Source of the DNA: an uncultured Gemmiger sp.
GTDB taxonomy: Bacteria; Bacillota; Clostridia; Oscillospirales; Ruminococcaceae
Direction: 5' to 3'
Length of the DNA: 40,652 nucleotides
Assembly (NCBI GenBank): GCA_947631565.1
Contig: CANRLV010000015.1
Span: 1 to 40,652 of the forward strand
Shown: piece after piece, positions 1-8,839 of the stretch
Position numbering within the stretch: position 1 is the stretch's first letter
How the letters are laid out: every line of letters begins with the position of its first letter
Made by a program: the position numbers and the translations under genes
Notes under the pieces: model-generated
Databases searched by the model: none
Told to the model about the DNA's origin: nothing
Seen by the model: only the letters and a program-made list of their open reading frames with translations

Positions 1-2063
1 CCGGCCAGGTCGCGGCAGATCTGCATGACCTGCTCCTGGTAGATGGCCACGCCGTTGGTCACATCGAGGATGTGCGCCAGCTGCGGGGTGTCATAGTGCA
101 TCTGGGCCGGGTCTTTGCGGTTGCGCAGGTAGGCGGGGATGGCGTCCATGGGGCCGGGGCGGTAGAGCGCGATGACGGCGATGATGTCCTCAAGGTCCCT
201 GGGCACCATGTTGACGGCGAGCTGGGTCATGCCGCCGGACTCCATCTGGAACACGCCCTCGGTGGCGCCGTCGGCCAGCATCTTATAAGTGGCGGGGTCG
301 TCATAGTCGATGTCCGCCATCCTGAAATCGGGGTGGGTCTGCTGTACGGCGGCCTCGGCGTCGTGGATGACGGTGAGGGTGCGCAGGCCGAGAAAATCCA
401 TCTTGAGCAGACCGAGGCGCTCGATCTCGACCATATTGAACTGGGTCACGGGCAGGCCGTCGTTGGTAGCCAGGGGCAGATACTCGGTGACGGCGTGCGG
501 CGTGATGACCACGCCCGCCGCGTGGGTCGAGGCGTGGCGCGGCATACCCTCGATTTTCAAGGCCGTCTCGATGAGCTCGTGCACCTGGTCGTCGCCGTCA
601 TACATGGCCTTGAGGTCGGGCGAGATCTCCAGCGCGCGCTGCAGCGTCATCTTGAGCTCGGTGGGGATGAGCTTGGCCACCCTGTCGACGTCCTGGTAGG
701 CCATGCCCATCACGCGGCCGACGTCGCGCACGGCGGCGCGGGCGGCCATGGTGCCGAAGGTGACGATCTGGGCCACATGGTCGCGGCCGTACTTGGCGTT
801 GACGTAGTCAATGACCTCCTGCCGGCGCTCGTAGCAGAAATCGACGTCAAAGTCCGGCATCGAGACGCGCTCGGGGTTCAAAAAGCGCTCGAAGATCAGG
901 TTGTAGCGGATGGGGTCGATGTCGGTGATGCCCATGCAGTAGGCGGCAAGGCTCCCGGCGCCGGAGCCGCGCCCCGGTCCCACCGGGATGCCCTGGCTCT
1001 TGGCATAGTTGATGAAGTCGTAGACGATGAGGTAGTAGTTGGTGTAGCCCATCGAACGCACGACGCCGATCTCGTAGGTCAGGCGGTCGCGCATCTCGGG
1101 CGTGACGCGGCCGGGGTAGCGGCGCTCCAGCCCCTGCCAGCACAGCTGCTCAAAAAATGCCTCGTTGTCCTGGCCGTCCGGCGCCTCAAAGAACGGCAGC
1201 TTGGTGTTGCCGTACTCAAAATCAAAATTACATTGCTCCGCTATTTTGTTGGTGTTCTCGCAGGCCTCGGGCACCATCGCGAACAGGTCGTACATCTCGT
1301 CGGCGGATTTTAAATAGAACTCGTCGGTCTCGAACTCCATGCGGTCGGCGTCGGCGATGGTCTTGCCGGTCTGGATGCAGAGCAGGATGCTCTGCATCTT
1401 GGCGTCCTCTTTGCTGATGTAGTGGGCGTCATTGGTGGCCGCCATCGGGATGCCGGTCTCGCGCGCCAGGCGGATGAGCTGCGGCAGCACGACGCGGTCG
1501 TCGTCCAGGCCGTGGTCCTGCAGCTCGATGTAGTAGTTCCCCGCACCGAACAGGTCGCGGTAATAGAGCGCCGCCTGCCTGGCGCGCTCGTATTCGCCGG
1601 CGCGCAGGGCGCTGGCCACCTCGCCGGCCAGGCACGCCGACAGGCAGATGAGCCCGTCATGGTGCTGCTCCAGCAGGTCCTTGTCGACGCGGGGCTTATT
1701 GTAAAAGCCCTCGGTAAAGCCGGCCGAGACCAGCTTGATGAGGTTTTTGTAGCCGGTCTCGTTCTTGCACAGCAAGATCAGGTGATGGTTGCCGTCGATG
1801 CGGTTGACCTTGTCGAACCGCGTGCGGTTGGCCACATACACCTCGCAGCCGATGATGGGCTTGATGCCGGCGGCTTTGGCCGCGTCATAGAACTGCACGC
1901 AGCCGTACATCACGCCGTGGTCGGTGATGGCCACGGCGGTCTGGCCCATCTCCCTGAGCCGGTCAAACATACGGTCGATGCGGCAGGCACCATCCAGCAG
2001 GCTGTACTCGGTGTGGACATGGAGGTGGGTGAACTGTCTTTGGTTGGCGTTCGGTTCAGGCAT
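1..2063 (-). CDS. dnaE: DNA polymerase III alpha subunit, N-terminal ~688 residues (3' end beyond window)
   Basis: Replicative C-family DNA polymerase catalytic subunit. The visible part starts MPEPNANQRQFTHLHVHTEYS, with the PHP-domain HxH motif at residues 13-17 and a following AITDHG motif. The polymerase segment GPGRGSGAGS lies near residue 361, and PDFDVDF near residue 401 carries two of the three catalytic aspartates. This is the DnaE1 type, not PolC: there is no N-terminal OB/exonuclease arrangement. The ATG at 2063 has AAGGAA 8 nt upstream and overlaps the whiA stop by 8 bp, so the two are translationally coupled. The gene is cut by the left window edge, so the OB-fold and beta-binding C-terminus are not visible. 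Identity is very secure. Confidence 0.97.
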   Translation of the reverse strand, partial: MPEPNANQRQFTHLHVHTEYSLLDGACRIDRMFDRLREMGQTAVAITDHGVMYGCVQFYDAAKAAGIKPIIGCEVYVANRTRFDKVNRIDGNHHLILLCKNETGYKNLIKLVSAGFTEGFYNKPRVDKDLLEQHHDGLICLSACLAGEVASALRAGEYERARQAALYYRDLFGAGNYYIELQDHGLDDDRVVLPQLIRLARETGIPMAATNDAHYISKEDAKMQSILLCIQTGKTIADADRMEFETDEFYLKSADEMYDLFAMVPEACENTNKIAEQCNFDFEYGNTKLPFFEAPDGQDNEAFFEQLCWQGLERRYPGRVTPEMRDRLTYEIGVVRSMGYTNYYLIVYDFINYAKSQGIPVGPGRGSGAGSLAAYCMGITDIDPIRYNLIFERFLNPERVSMPDFDVDFCYERRQEVIDYVNAKYGRDHVAQIVTFGTMAARAAVRDVGRVMGMAYQDVDRVAKLIPTELKMTLQRALEISPDLKAMYDGDDQVHELIETALKIEGMPRHASTHAAGVVITPHAVTEYLPLATNDGLPVTQFNMVEIERLGLLKMDFLGLRTLTVIHDAEAAVQQTHPDFRMADIDYDDPATYKMLADGATEGVFQMESGGMTQLAVNMVPRDLEDIIAVIALYRPGPMDAIPAYLRNRKDPAQMHYDTPQLAHILDVTNGVAIYQEQVMQICRDLA

Positions 2064-2985
2064 CGGTCTTTTCCTTGTTTGTATTGGGGCCAAGGCGTTC
2101 GGCGGCCTCCAGGATGCGCTTGTAACGGTGGGCAAGGCCCGCCTTGCTCACCGGCGGGTCGAGCTTTTGGGCCAGCTCCGCCAGCGGCAGGTCGGGGTAG
2201 TCGAGCCGCAGGCGGGCGGCCTGCTGCAAAGGCTCCGGCAGGGCCTGCAGCGCATCGGCGGCTTCCAGCGCGCGCACGGCGCGCTGCACCTGCACGGCCG
2301 CCTGCACGCTCTTGCTCAGGTTGGCGGTCTCGCAGTTGGACAGGCGGTTGGTCTTGTTGCGCATACCGCGCCACAGGCGGCGGTCCATCACCCGCATGGC
2401 GGCGTTGCCGGCCCCCATATAGGTGAGCAGGTCCTCGATGTGGTCGGCGGATTTGACGTAGACGGTCACCGCGCCCTTGCGCTGGGCCCGGTGGGGGTGG
2501 AAGTCCTGCTCGGCCAGCATCCCCTCGAGCTGGCGGGACAGCTGGTGCCGGGTGGACAAAAACTCGACGCTGTAGCCCTTGTCGGGGTCGTTGGCGGTGC
2601 CGCAGCACAAAAACGCCGCGGCGATAAAGGCCTGCGTGCAGCCCTGACATTTTAAGTTGGCGGGGTCGATGCGCAGCGCCGTCTCGCGCCCGGTGTGGCC
2701 GAAGAGCGCCAGCAGCCTGGCGACCTCGGCCGGGTCCTTGACGGCGAACTCAAAAATCGGGCCGGTGGGGCGTTCCTTGGCGGTGACGGTGCCGGCGATG
2801 CCCAGGCCCCGGTACAGGCGCAGCGCGTGGTCGGCCACGCCCTCGTTCTCGGTCTGTAAAACGACGCCGCGGTCGTCAAAATATTTGCCGAAGCAGGCCA
2901 CCGCGTAGGCGGCGGCCCGGCGGCAGCAGGGGCGGGTCAGGCGGCGGCGCAGGATCTCGTTTTTGACATCCTGTGAAAAGCTCAT
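2056..2985 (-). CDS. whiA: WhiA family DNA-binding protein
   Basis: 309-residue WhiA homologue, of the usual length. The N-terminus MSFSQDVKNEILRR and the following Cys-Cys-Arg-rich stretch are typical of the degenerate LAGLIDADG homing-endonuclease-like half. The C-terminal third (about residues 255-300, with PDLPLAELAQKL then a Lys/Arg-rich helix) is the helix-turn-helix. In actinobacteria WhiA is a sporulation transcription factor; in Bacillus it influences division and chromosome segregation. It sits between rapZ (42-bp gap) and dnaE (8-bp overlap) in the expected Firmicute cluster, but the yvcK/glmR gene that normally lies between rapZ and whiA is absent. Confidence 0.95.
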   Translation of the reverse strand: MSFSQDVKNEILRRRLTRPCCRRAAAYAVACFGKYFDDRGVVLQTENEGVADHALRLYRGLGIAGTVTAKERPTGPIFEFAVKDPAEVARLLALFGHTGRETALRIDPANLKCQGCTQAFIAAAFLCCGTANDPDKGYSVEFLSTRHQLSRQLEGMLAEQDFHPHRAQRKGAVTVYVKSADHIEDLLTYMGAGNAAMRVMDRRLWRGMRNKTNRLSNCETANLSKSVQAAVQVQRAVRALEAADALQALPEPLQQAARLRLDYPDLPLAELAQKLDPPVSKAGLAHRYKRILEAAERLGPNTNKEKTDA

Positions 2986-3027
2986 GGCGCACTCCCCTCC
3001 CCTTTTCTTGTCTGGCGGGCCGGACGG

Positions 3028-3888
3028 TCAGCCGCGGTGCGCGTCGCGGTGCTGCACGGCAGGCGCGTAGCCCAGCGCCTGGCAATACTCGCCCAGCAGG
3101 CGGGCGATGGTGACCGAGCGATGCCGGCCGCCTGTACAGCCCACGGCCACCGTGAGCTGGTTTTTGCCCTCTTTTACATAGAGTGGCAGCGAGGTTTTGA
3201 GCATCGCCTTGTAGTCCTCGAGCAGCTGTTGGGATTCCGGCGCCGCCATCACATAGTCCGACACCGGCTTGTCCGACCCGGTCAGGTCCTTCAGCTCCGG
3301 CACATAGAAAGGATTGGGCAGGCAGCGCACGTCCAGCACGATGTCGGCCTCCGGCGGCAGGCCGTACTTGAAGCCGAAGGAGAGGATGGTCAGCGCCATC
3401 GGGCTTTGGCCCTTGTCCAAAAACAACGCCAGCACGCGCTCACGGTTCTGGGCCGTCGAGAGCAGTGAGGTGTCGATGACGTACTTGGCGCGCTCGCGCA
3501 GCGGCTGCAGCACCTCGCGCTCCATGCGGATGGCCTGCTCCAGCGTGACGCCGCGGGCGGCGGCCAGCGGGTGGATGCGGCGGGTGGCCTTGTAGCGGCG
3601 GCAGATGACCGCGTCCTCGGCGTCCAGGAACAAAATATCGTACCCGACCTTTTTTTCGTCGAGGTCGGCGAGGGCGCGCTCCACCTGCGTGACGCTGCGC
3701 AGACCGCGCCCGTCCAGCACCACCGCCACGCGGTTGAGCTGGCTCTCGCCCTGCAGGGCAAAGTCGACCAGGCGCGGCAGCAGCGCCGCCGGCAGGTTGT
3801 CGATGCAGAAGAAACCGATGTCCTCCAGCGCGTTCACGGCAAAGGATTTGCCGGCGCCGGAAAGCCCGGTCACAACCAGCAGGTTCAT
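3028..3888 (-). CDS. rapZ: RapZ/YvcJ family nucleotide-binding protein
   Basis: 286-residue P-loop protein. The Walker A motif GLSGAGKS is at residues 8-15, ILFLDAED near residue 86, and the family C-terminal signature GCTGGRHRS at about 250-258. In Bacillus YvcJ hydrolyses GTP and affects competence; in enterobacteria RapZ is an adaptor for glmZ small-RNA decay in cell-wall amino-sugar control. The N-terminal kinase-like and C-terminal domains are both complete. It lies between murB and whiA in one leftward gene train. The assignment to the family is secure; the role in this organism is inferred. Confidence 0.95.
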   Translation of the reverse strand: MNLLVVTGLSGAGKSFAVNALEDIGFFCIDNLPAALLPRLVDFALQGESQLNRVAVVLDGRGLRSVTQVERALADLDEKKVGYDILFLDAEDAVICRRYKATRRIHPLAAARGVTLEQAIRMEREVLQPLRERAKYVIDTSLLSTAQNRERVLALFLDKGQSPMALTILSFGFKYGLPPEADIVLDVRCLPNPFYVPELKDLTGSDKPVSDYVMAAPESQQLLEDYKAMLKTSLPLYVKEGKNQLTVAVGCTGGRHRSVTIARLLGEYCQALGYAPAVQHRDAHRG

Positions 3889-3920
3889 GGTGCCGCCCTC
3901 CCTTTTTCAGGCTCCCCTTT

Positions 3921-4844
3921 TTATTCTACGACCCGTATCTCACGTTCCAGCGTATAGCCGGTCCTTTCGCGCACGGTGCGCGCGACCGCCTCGGTCAGGG
4001 CCAGCACGTCGGCGCAGGTGGCGCCGCCGGTGTTGACGACGAAGCCGCAGTGCTTCTCGCTGACCTGCGCGCCGCCGACGGCAAAGCCGCGCAGACCGCA
4101 CTGCTCGATGAGCTGCCCGGCATAGGCCCCCGCCGGGCGCTTGAAGGTGCTGCCGGCGCTGGGCACATCCAACGGCTGCTTGTCACGCCGGCGCTGCAAA
4201 AGCTCCCGCATACGCCCGGCGATGGCATCGGCGTCACCGCCCGGCAGCACAAAGACCGCCTGCGTGATGCACCAGGGCTTGCCCGCAAAAAGGCTGGTGC
4301 GGTAGCCGAGCCCGAGCTCCGCCGCCGGCAGGGTGTGTTCCTCTCCCCGCTCGTCCAAAAAGGTCACGCTCTCCAGCACATCTTTCATCTCGCCGCCGTA
4401 GGCGCCGGCGTTCATATACACCGCGCCGCCCACCGTGCCGGGGATGCCGTAGGCAAATTCCAGCCCCGCCAGCCCCTGCTGCTGCGCCGCTTTGCACAGC
4501 GCCGCCAGCGAAAGCCCGGCCGGCACCGTGACGCGGGCGCCGCCGCCCGGCAGCGGTGCAAAGGCCGGGGCACCGCCCATGTCGGCGGTGGTGATGACGC
4601 AGCCGGCAAAGCCGGCGTCGGCAAACAGCACGTTGGAGCCGTTGCCCAGCAGGTACCACCGCACGCCGCTTTGGCGGCAGGCCGCCAGTGCGGCGGCGAG
4701 CTGCGGCGGCGTGCCCGGGCGGCAGAACACCGCCGCCGGCCCGCCGATGCGGAAGGTGGTGTGCGGGGCCAGCGGCTCATTTTGGGTCGCCGGCACCCCG
4801 GCGTCCCGCAGCGCCGCCAAAAGCCCGAGCACGTTCTGCGCCAT
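3921..4844 (-). CDS. murB: UDP-N-acetylenolpyruvoylglucosamine reductase
   Basis: FAD- and NADPH-dependent cytoplasmic enzyme that reduces the enolpyruvyl group of UDP-GlcNAc-enolpyruvate to form UDP-MurNAc in peptidoglycan synthesis. The 307-residue protein has the FAD-binding segments TFRIGGPA (30-37) and LLGNGSN (65-71), GIPGTVGGAVYMNAGAYGGE (133-152), and the catalytic serine region PSAGSTFKRP (228-237). It resembles the type II (Firmicute) enzymes. The ATG at 4844 is preferred over an in-frame TTG five codons upstream because GGGGGTG lies just upstream of the ATG. The gene is flanked by a ROK kinase and rapZ. Confidence 0.96.
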   Translation of the reverse strand: MAQNVLGLLAALRDAGVPATQNEPLAPHTTFRIGGPAAVFCRPGTPPQLAAALAACRQSGVRWYLLGNGSNVLFADAGFAGCVITTADMGGAPAFAPLPGGGARVTVPAGLSLAALCKAAQQQGLAGLEFAYGIPGTVGGAVYMNAGAYGGEMKDVLESVTFLDERGEEHTLPAAELGLGYRTSLFAGKPWCITQAVFVLPGGDADAIAGRMRELLQRRRDKQPLDVPSAGSTFKRPAGAYAGQLIEQCGLRGFAVGGAQVSEKHCGFVVNTGGATCADVLALTEAVARTVRERTGYTLEREIRVVE

Positions 4845-4867
4845 GCTGCACCCCCGCAAAAATGTTT

Positions 4868-5824
4868 TCAGAAAGAGTTGGCCAGCGCCGCCGCGCCGAT
4901 GACGCCGGCATCGTTGCGCAGCATACAGGCGCGGATAACGGGCGGCCGGCCGGTGGTAATATTATGCGTCTCGCGCTCGACATAGGCCCGCACGGGGGCC
5001 AGCAGCACCTCGCCCTGGTTGGACACGCCGCCGCCGATGCACACGACCTCCGGCTCAAAGGTGTTGACGACGTTGGCCACGCCGCAGCCGACGTACTCCA
5101 TCCAGGTGTCCAGCACCTGTTTGGCCACGGCGTCGCCGGCGGCAGCCGCGTCGAACGGGGTCTTGGCGTTGACGGCCTCGAGATGGTCGGCGAACTGCCA
5201 GAGCAGGCTTTCCTTGTGCTGCTGCATGGCGGCCTGGGTGTCCTCGGTCAGGGCGCGGGCGCTGGCATAGCGCTCCCAGCAGCCGCGGCGGCCGCAGTTG
5301 CACTGCCGCCCGTCCTTGACGATGACGGTGTGGCCCATCTCGCCGGCGGCGAAGTTGAAGCCGCGCAGCAGCTTGCCGCCCAGGATGATGCCGCTGCCGA
5401 TGCCGGTGCCCAGGGTGATGACGACGGCGTCGCGGTAATCGCGCGCGGCGCCGGCGATGTACTCGCCGTAGGCGGCGGCGTTGGCGTCGTTCTCGACGTA
5501 GACCTTGCAGCCCAGCAGGGCGGACAGGTCGGGGCCGAGGTTCCAGTCATAGTAGCCGAAGTTGGTGTTGTAGCCCACAAAGCCGGTGGTAAAGTTGACG
5601 CTGCCCGGCGTGCCGATGCCGACGTAGGCGATGTCGGCAAAATCGACGCCGTTGTCGGCCGCGACGGTGCGGCAGAGGTCCGCCAGCGCCTGCTCGAGGT
5701 CCTTGGCCGGGCGGGGCAGGCTGGTGGGGCGGGTGACCTTGCCCAGCAGCGCATAGCTGCTGTCAACAAGGCCCGCTGTCATCGTGGTGCCGCCCAGGTC
5801 CACACCGATGGTATACTTTGGCAT
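4868..5824 (-). CDS. glk: ROK family sugar kinase, probable glucokinase
   Basis: 318-residue ROK-family kinase, expected to phosphorylate glucose or a related hexose at C6. Visible motifs: the phosphate-binding loop VDLGGTT (8-14), ENDANAAA (111-118) containing the catalytic Asp113, the GTGIGSG loop (139-145), EMGH (162-165), and the ROK zinc motif with Cys175, Cys177 and Cys182 in CNCGRRGCWE. The ATG at 5824 has AAGGAG 8 nt upstream; an upstream GTG is less likely. Placement directly after hprK fits a role in carbon catabolite control. ROK specificity cannot be read from sequence alone, so glucose is the likely but unproven substrate. Confidence 0.88.
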   Translation of the reverse strand: MPKYTIGVDLGGTTMTAGLVDSSYALLGKVTRPTSLPRPAKDLEQALADLCRTVAADNGVDFADIAYVGIGTPGSVNFTTGFVGYNTNFGYYDWNLGPDLSALLGCKVYVENDANAAAYGEYIAGAARDYRDAVVITLGTGIGSGIILGGKLLRGFNFAAGEMGHTVIVKDGRQCNCGRRGCWERYASARALTEDTQAAMQQHKESLLWQFADHLEAVNAKTPFDAAAAGDAVAKQVLDTWMEYVGCGVANVVNTFEPEVVCIGGGVSNQGEVLLAPVRAYVERETHNITTGRPPVIRACMLRNDAGVIGAAALANSF

Positions 5825-5850
5825 AGTGCACACTCCTTTTCGGCTTGTGA

Positions 5851-6783
5851 TTACAAACTGATATCGTCCTGCAGGCCAAGGCTGCCGAGCAGCTCCTTGG
5901 CGGCGTTGTAGCCCATCTCCTTGGTGCGGTTGTTGATGGCCGCGGTCTCGAGCACGATGGCCAGGTTGCGCCCCGGCATGACCGGGATGAGCAGGCTGGG
6001 GAACTTGACGCCGAGGATGTCGTACATCTCGGTCTCGAGGCCGGTGCGGTCATAGTTTTTGGTGCGGTCCCACGGCTCCAGCTGGACGACGAGCTCGATC
6101 TCGATGCTGTTCTTGACCGCGCCGACGCCGAACATACGCGCCACGTTGATGATGCCGATGCCGCGCAGCTCGATAAAATGGCGGATGTTGGCCGGCGCCT
6201 GGCCGAGGATGTTGTGCGGCCCTGTCTTGCGCAGCTCGACGGCGTCGTCGGCGATCAGACGGTGCCCGCGCTTGACCAGCTCGATGGCGGTCTCGCTTTT
6301 ACCGACGCCGGAATCGCCCAAGATCAAAATGCCCTCGCCGTAGACCTCGACCAGCACGCCGTGCCGGGTGATGCGCGGGGCCAGCTCGACGTTGAGCAGC
6401 GAGACCAGCCGGCTGAGCATACCGGAGGTCTCCTCGTCCGACATCAGCAGCGGCACGCCGTAGCGCTCGGCCAGGGCCAGCATCTCCGGCATCGGCTCCA
6501 TGCCGTGGGTGAGCAGGATGGCCGGCGGCTTGAACGAGAACAGCTTGGCCAGGTGCGCCGCCCGCGCCGAGGGGCTGAGGTCTTTTAAGTAAGAAAATTC
6601 CGTCAGGCCAAGGATCTGGATGCGCTTGTTGTCAAAATACTGGTAGTAGCCCGCCAGCACCAGCCCGGGGCGGTGCACCTCGGCGCTGGCCACCTTACAG
6701 TCCCGCAGCGGGGCGGGCGTGTAGGCGACGGTCAGGTCGGCCGCTTGGGCCAGCTTTTCCAGCGTGACATAGAACTGTTCCAC
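5851..6783 (-). CDS. hprK: HPr kinase/phosphorylase
   Basis: Bifunctional enzyme that phosphorylates and dephosphorylates Ser46 of HPr and so controls CcpA-type catabolite repression. The 310-residue protein has the N-terminal domain, a conserved His-Gly at 141-142, the Walker A motif GDSGVGKSE (156-164), Asp-Asp at 179-180, and the C-terminal signature around IELRGIGIINV (204-214). The start codon is GTG: AAAGGAG lies 8 nt upstream and no better ATG exists. A promoter candidate lies upstream at 6833-6861. It leads the train hprK, ROK kinase, murB, rapZ, whiA, dnaE. Confidence 0.97.
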   Translation of the reverse strand: MEQFYVTLEKLAQAADLTVAYTPAPLRDCKVASAEVHRPGLVLAGYYQYFDNKRIQILGLTEFSYLKDLSPSARAAHLAKLFSFKPPAILLTHGMEPMPEMLALAERYGVPLLMSDEETSGMLSRLVSLLNVELAPRITRHGVLVEVYGEGILILGDSGVGKSETAIELVKRGHRLIADDAVELRKTGPHNILGQAPANIRHFIELRGIGIINVARMFGVGAVKNSIEIELVVQLEPWDRTKNYDRTGLETEMYDILGVKFPSLLIPVMPGRNLAIVLETAAINNRTKEMGYNAAKELLGSLGLQDDISL

Positions 6784-6832
6784 CTTGAGGGCTCCTTTCG
6801 GCGGCGTGGCCAGGGGACAATTTTACAGTTAC

Positions 6833-6861
6833 AGTATACCGCATTTCGCGGCGTTTGTACA
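6833..6861 (-). promoter_or_regulatory. Candidate sigma-A promoter of hprK
   Basis: On the minus strand, TGTACA (-35, 6856-6861) and TATACT (-10, 6833-6838) are separated by 17 nt. Both sit in the 88-bp gap upstream of hprK and give a leader of about 45 nt. The -10 is good and the -35 is weak. Confidence 0.5.
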
Positions 6862-6871
6862 GGGGCGGCGG

Positions 6872-8764
6872 TCAATTCCCGGCGTCAAAGCCTTCCTGCT
6901 CGGTGAGCAGGCGCTCCCACTCGTCAAACAGCTCCTGCTGGTGGAAGCGGCTGTCCTCGAGCTCGTCGCTTTTTTCCTGCACAAGGCGGTAATCGCGCAG
7001 AAGCGCGGGGTCCGAGAGCTCGTTCTCCAGCTCGACGATGTGCGCGCCGAGGTCCTCTATCTCCGTTTCCACCGCCTTGAGGCGCGCGCGCACCTCGGCG
7101 CGGCGGCGGCGCTCCTCCTTGCCGTAGGGGGCGCGGCTTTCCTTCGCCGGGGCGGCGCCGCGGGGCGGGGTGGGCGCGGTGTCCCGGGCGCGCAGGGCGG
7201 CAAGGTCCCGGTAGAGCGTGGCTGTGCCGTCGGCAAGATACAAAATGGGGCAGCCGAGCGCCTGCATCAGGTAGCGGTCATGCGTGACGAGCAGCAGTGT
7301 GCCGCCGAAGTCCGTGAGCGCGTTGGTCAGGCTCTCGCGCATATAGATGTCGAGGTGGTTGGTGGGCTCGTCCAAAAACAGCAGGTTGGGGCGTTCGAGC
7401 GCCAGCTCGGCGAAGCGAAGGCGGGCCCGCTCGCCGCCCGAGAGCGCGGCGCAGGCCTTGAACACCTCCTCGCCGCAAAAGCCGAAGCGGGCCAGGTGGC
7501 TGCGCACCTCGAGCTCGGTCATGCGCGGGTACTGGTCCCATATGGCGTCGAGCACGCGGCCCGGCCGCGCCGCCTGCTGCTGCACGAACACCCCGGCTTT
7601 GGCGCCGCTGCCCAGCCGCACGCTGCCGGCCGTGGGGCGGCGCTTGCCGTCCAGCACCTGCAAAAGCGTCGATTTGCCGGCGCCGTTGGGCCCGGCGATG
7701 ACCAGCCGTTCGCCCCGGCGCACGGTGTGGGTCAGGTTTTCGAGCAGCGTGCGCGCGCCGAGACGGATGCACAGGTCCTTGATGAGCACGACTTCTTCAT
7801 AGGGGTCGATGTCATACCGGAAGCGGAAATCCAGCGCGCCGGGGTCGGCCGGCGGGGCGGCCGTGATCTCGAGCTTTTCCAGCTGTTTGCGGCGGCTCTG
7901 GGCCATTTTGGTGGTGCTGGCCCGCACGAGGTTGCGGTCGACGTAGTCCTGCAATTTCGCGGCCTTGACCACGTCGGCATCGTGCTGCTTTCGGCGGCGC
8001 TCGTCGGCGGCCTGACGCAGCGGCAGGTAGGCCGCGTAGTTGCCGCGGTACTGCGCCAGCGTGTGGGCGCGCAGCTCCCAGATGCGGGTGCAGACGGCGT
8101 CGAGGAAATAGCGGTCGTGGCTGACCACCAGCACGGCGCCGCGGTAATTTTGCAGATACGCCTCGAGCCATTCCATCGTGGTCAGGTCCAGGTGGTTGGT
8201 GGGCTCGTCCAGCACCAGCAGGTCGGGGCGGGAGAGCAGCAGCCGCGCCAGGCGCAGGCGGGTCTGTTCCCCGCCCGAGAGCACGCCGGTGCGCTTTTCC
8301 CACTCGCCGGCCGGGAAAGCCATGCCGCTGAGCACCTTTTTGATCTGGGTGTCCATGTTGTAGGCGTCCTGCGCGTCGATGACGGCGGTGCAGGCGGCGA
8401 TGCGCGCGGTCAGGTCCTGCGCCGCGGCGGGCGCGGCGCCGACCAGCTGCCTTTGCAGGGCCTCCTGCTCGGTCATGGCGGCAAGCGCCGGGTCAAAGGC
8501 GTGGCGCATGGCCTGCCAGACCGTCTCGCCGGGGTCCAGGCCGCCACTCTGCTCAAGATACCCCACGGTGGCCCCGGGAGAAAGCACCACATCGCCGCCG
8601 TCCGGCAGGTCCTGCTCGCAAATCAAACGCAGCAGCGTCGTCTTGCCGGTGCCGTTGGCGCCCACCAGCCCGACGCGCTCACCGCGCTCCAGCCCGGCGG
8701 TGATGTCACGCAGGACCTCATCGCCGCCGAAGCTCTTTTCCAAATGCTGCAATTCCAAAAGCAT
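6872..8764 (-). CDS. ABC-F family ATPase
   Basis: 630-residue protein with two ABC domains and no membrane segments. The first has P-loop GANGTGKT (35-42), followed later by LSGGEQ and DEPTNHLD. A charged linker (the P-site-tRNA interaction motif region) leads to a second ABC with GPNGAGKST and another LSGGE/DEPTNHLD pair. It ends in a charged coiled coil (about residues 540-625). This is the architecture of ribosome-acting ABC-F proteins such as YdiF/Uup. It could be a housekeeping translation factor or a resistance factor; nothing in the context argues for resistance. The ATG at 8764 has AAGGAA 9 nt upstream. Confidence 0.9.
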   Translation of the reverse strand: MLLELQHLEKSFGGDEVLRDITAGLERGERVGLVGANGTGKTTLLRLICEQDLPDGGDVVLSPGATVGYLEQSGGLDPGETVWQAMRHAFDPALAAMTEQEALQRQLVGAAPAAAQDLTARIAACTAVIDAQDAYNMDTQIKKVLSGMAFPAGEWEKRTGVLSGGEQTRLRLARLLLSRPDLLVLDEPTNHLDLTTMEWLEAYLQNYRGAVLVVSHDRYFLDAVCTRIWELRAHTLAQYRGNYAAYLPLRQAADERRRKQHDADVVKAAKLQDYVDRNLVRASTTKMAQSRRKQLEKLEITAAPPADPGALDFRFRYDIDPYEEVVLIKDLCIRLGARTLLENLTHTVRRGERLVIAGPNGAGKSTLLQVLDGKRRPTAGSVRLGSGAKAGVFVQQQAARPGRVLDAIWDQYPRMTELEVRSHLARFGFCGEEVFKACAALSGGERARLRFAELALERPNLLFLDEPTNHLDIYMRESLTNALTDFGGTLLLVTHDRYLMQALGCPILYLADGTATLYRDLAALRARDTAPTPPRGAAPAKESRAPYGKEERRRRAEVRARLKAVETEIEDLGAHIVELENELSDPALLRDYRLVQEKSDELEDSRFHQQELFDEWERLLTEQEGFDAGN

Positions 8765-8785
8765 AGCTTGCCGTTCCTTACGTTT

Positions 8786-8823
8786 CAAAAATGCCGCTGC
8801 CCGGGTATGCCGGCAGCGGCATT
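8786..8823 (-). terminator. Rho-independent terminator after the HAD gene
   Basis: A perfect 12-bp stem AATGCCGCTGCC / GGCAGCGGCATT encloses a 10-nt loop and is followed on the minus strand by TTTTTG. It lies between the stop of the HAD gene and the ABC-F start, overlapping the ABC-F leader. Confidence 0.8.
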
Positions 8824-8839
8824 GTGTTTTGGCGTGCGG

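Noticed and set aside
8786-8823. Another copy of the structured repeat element
   Set aside because: The AATGCCGCTGCC hairpin shares only a short AAAAATGCCG string with copy 2, lacks the CATG hairpin and ATTTAAAAT flank, and has a T-run: a normal terminator.
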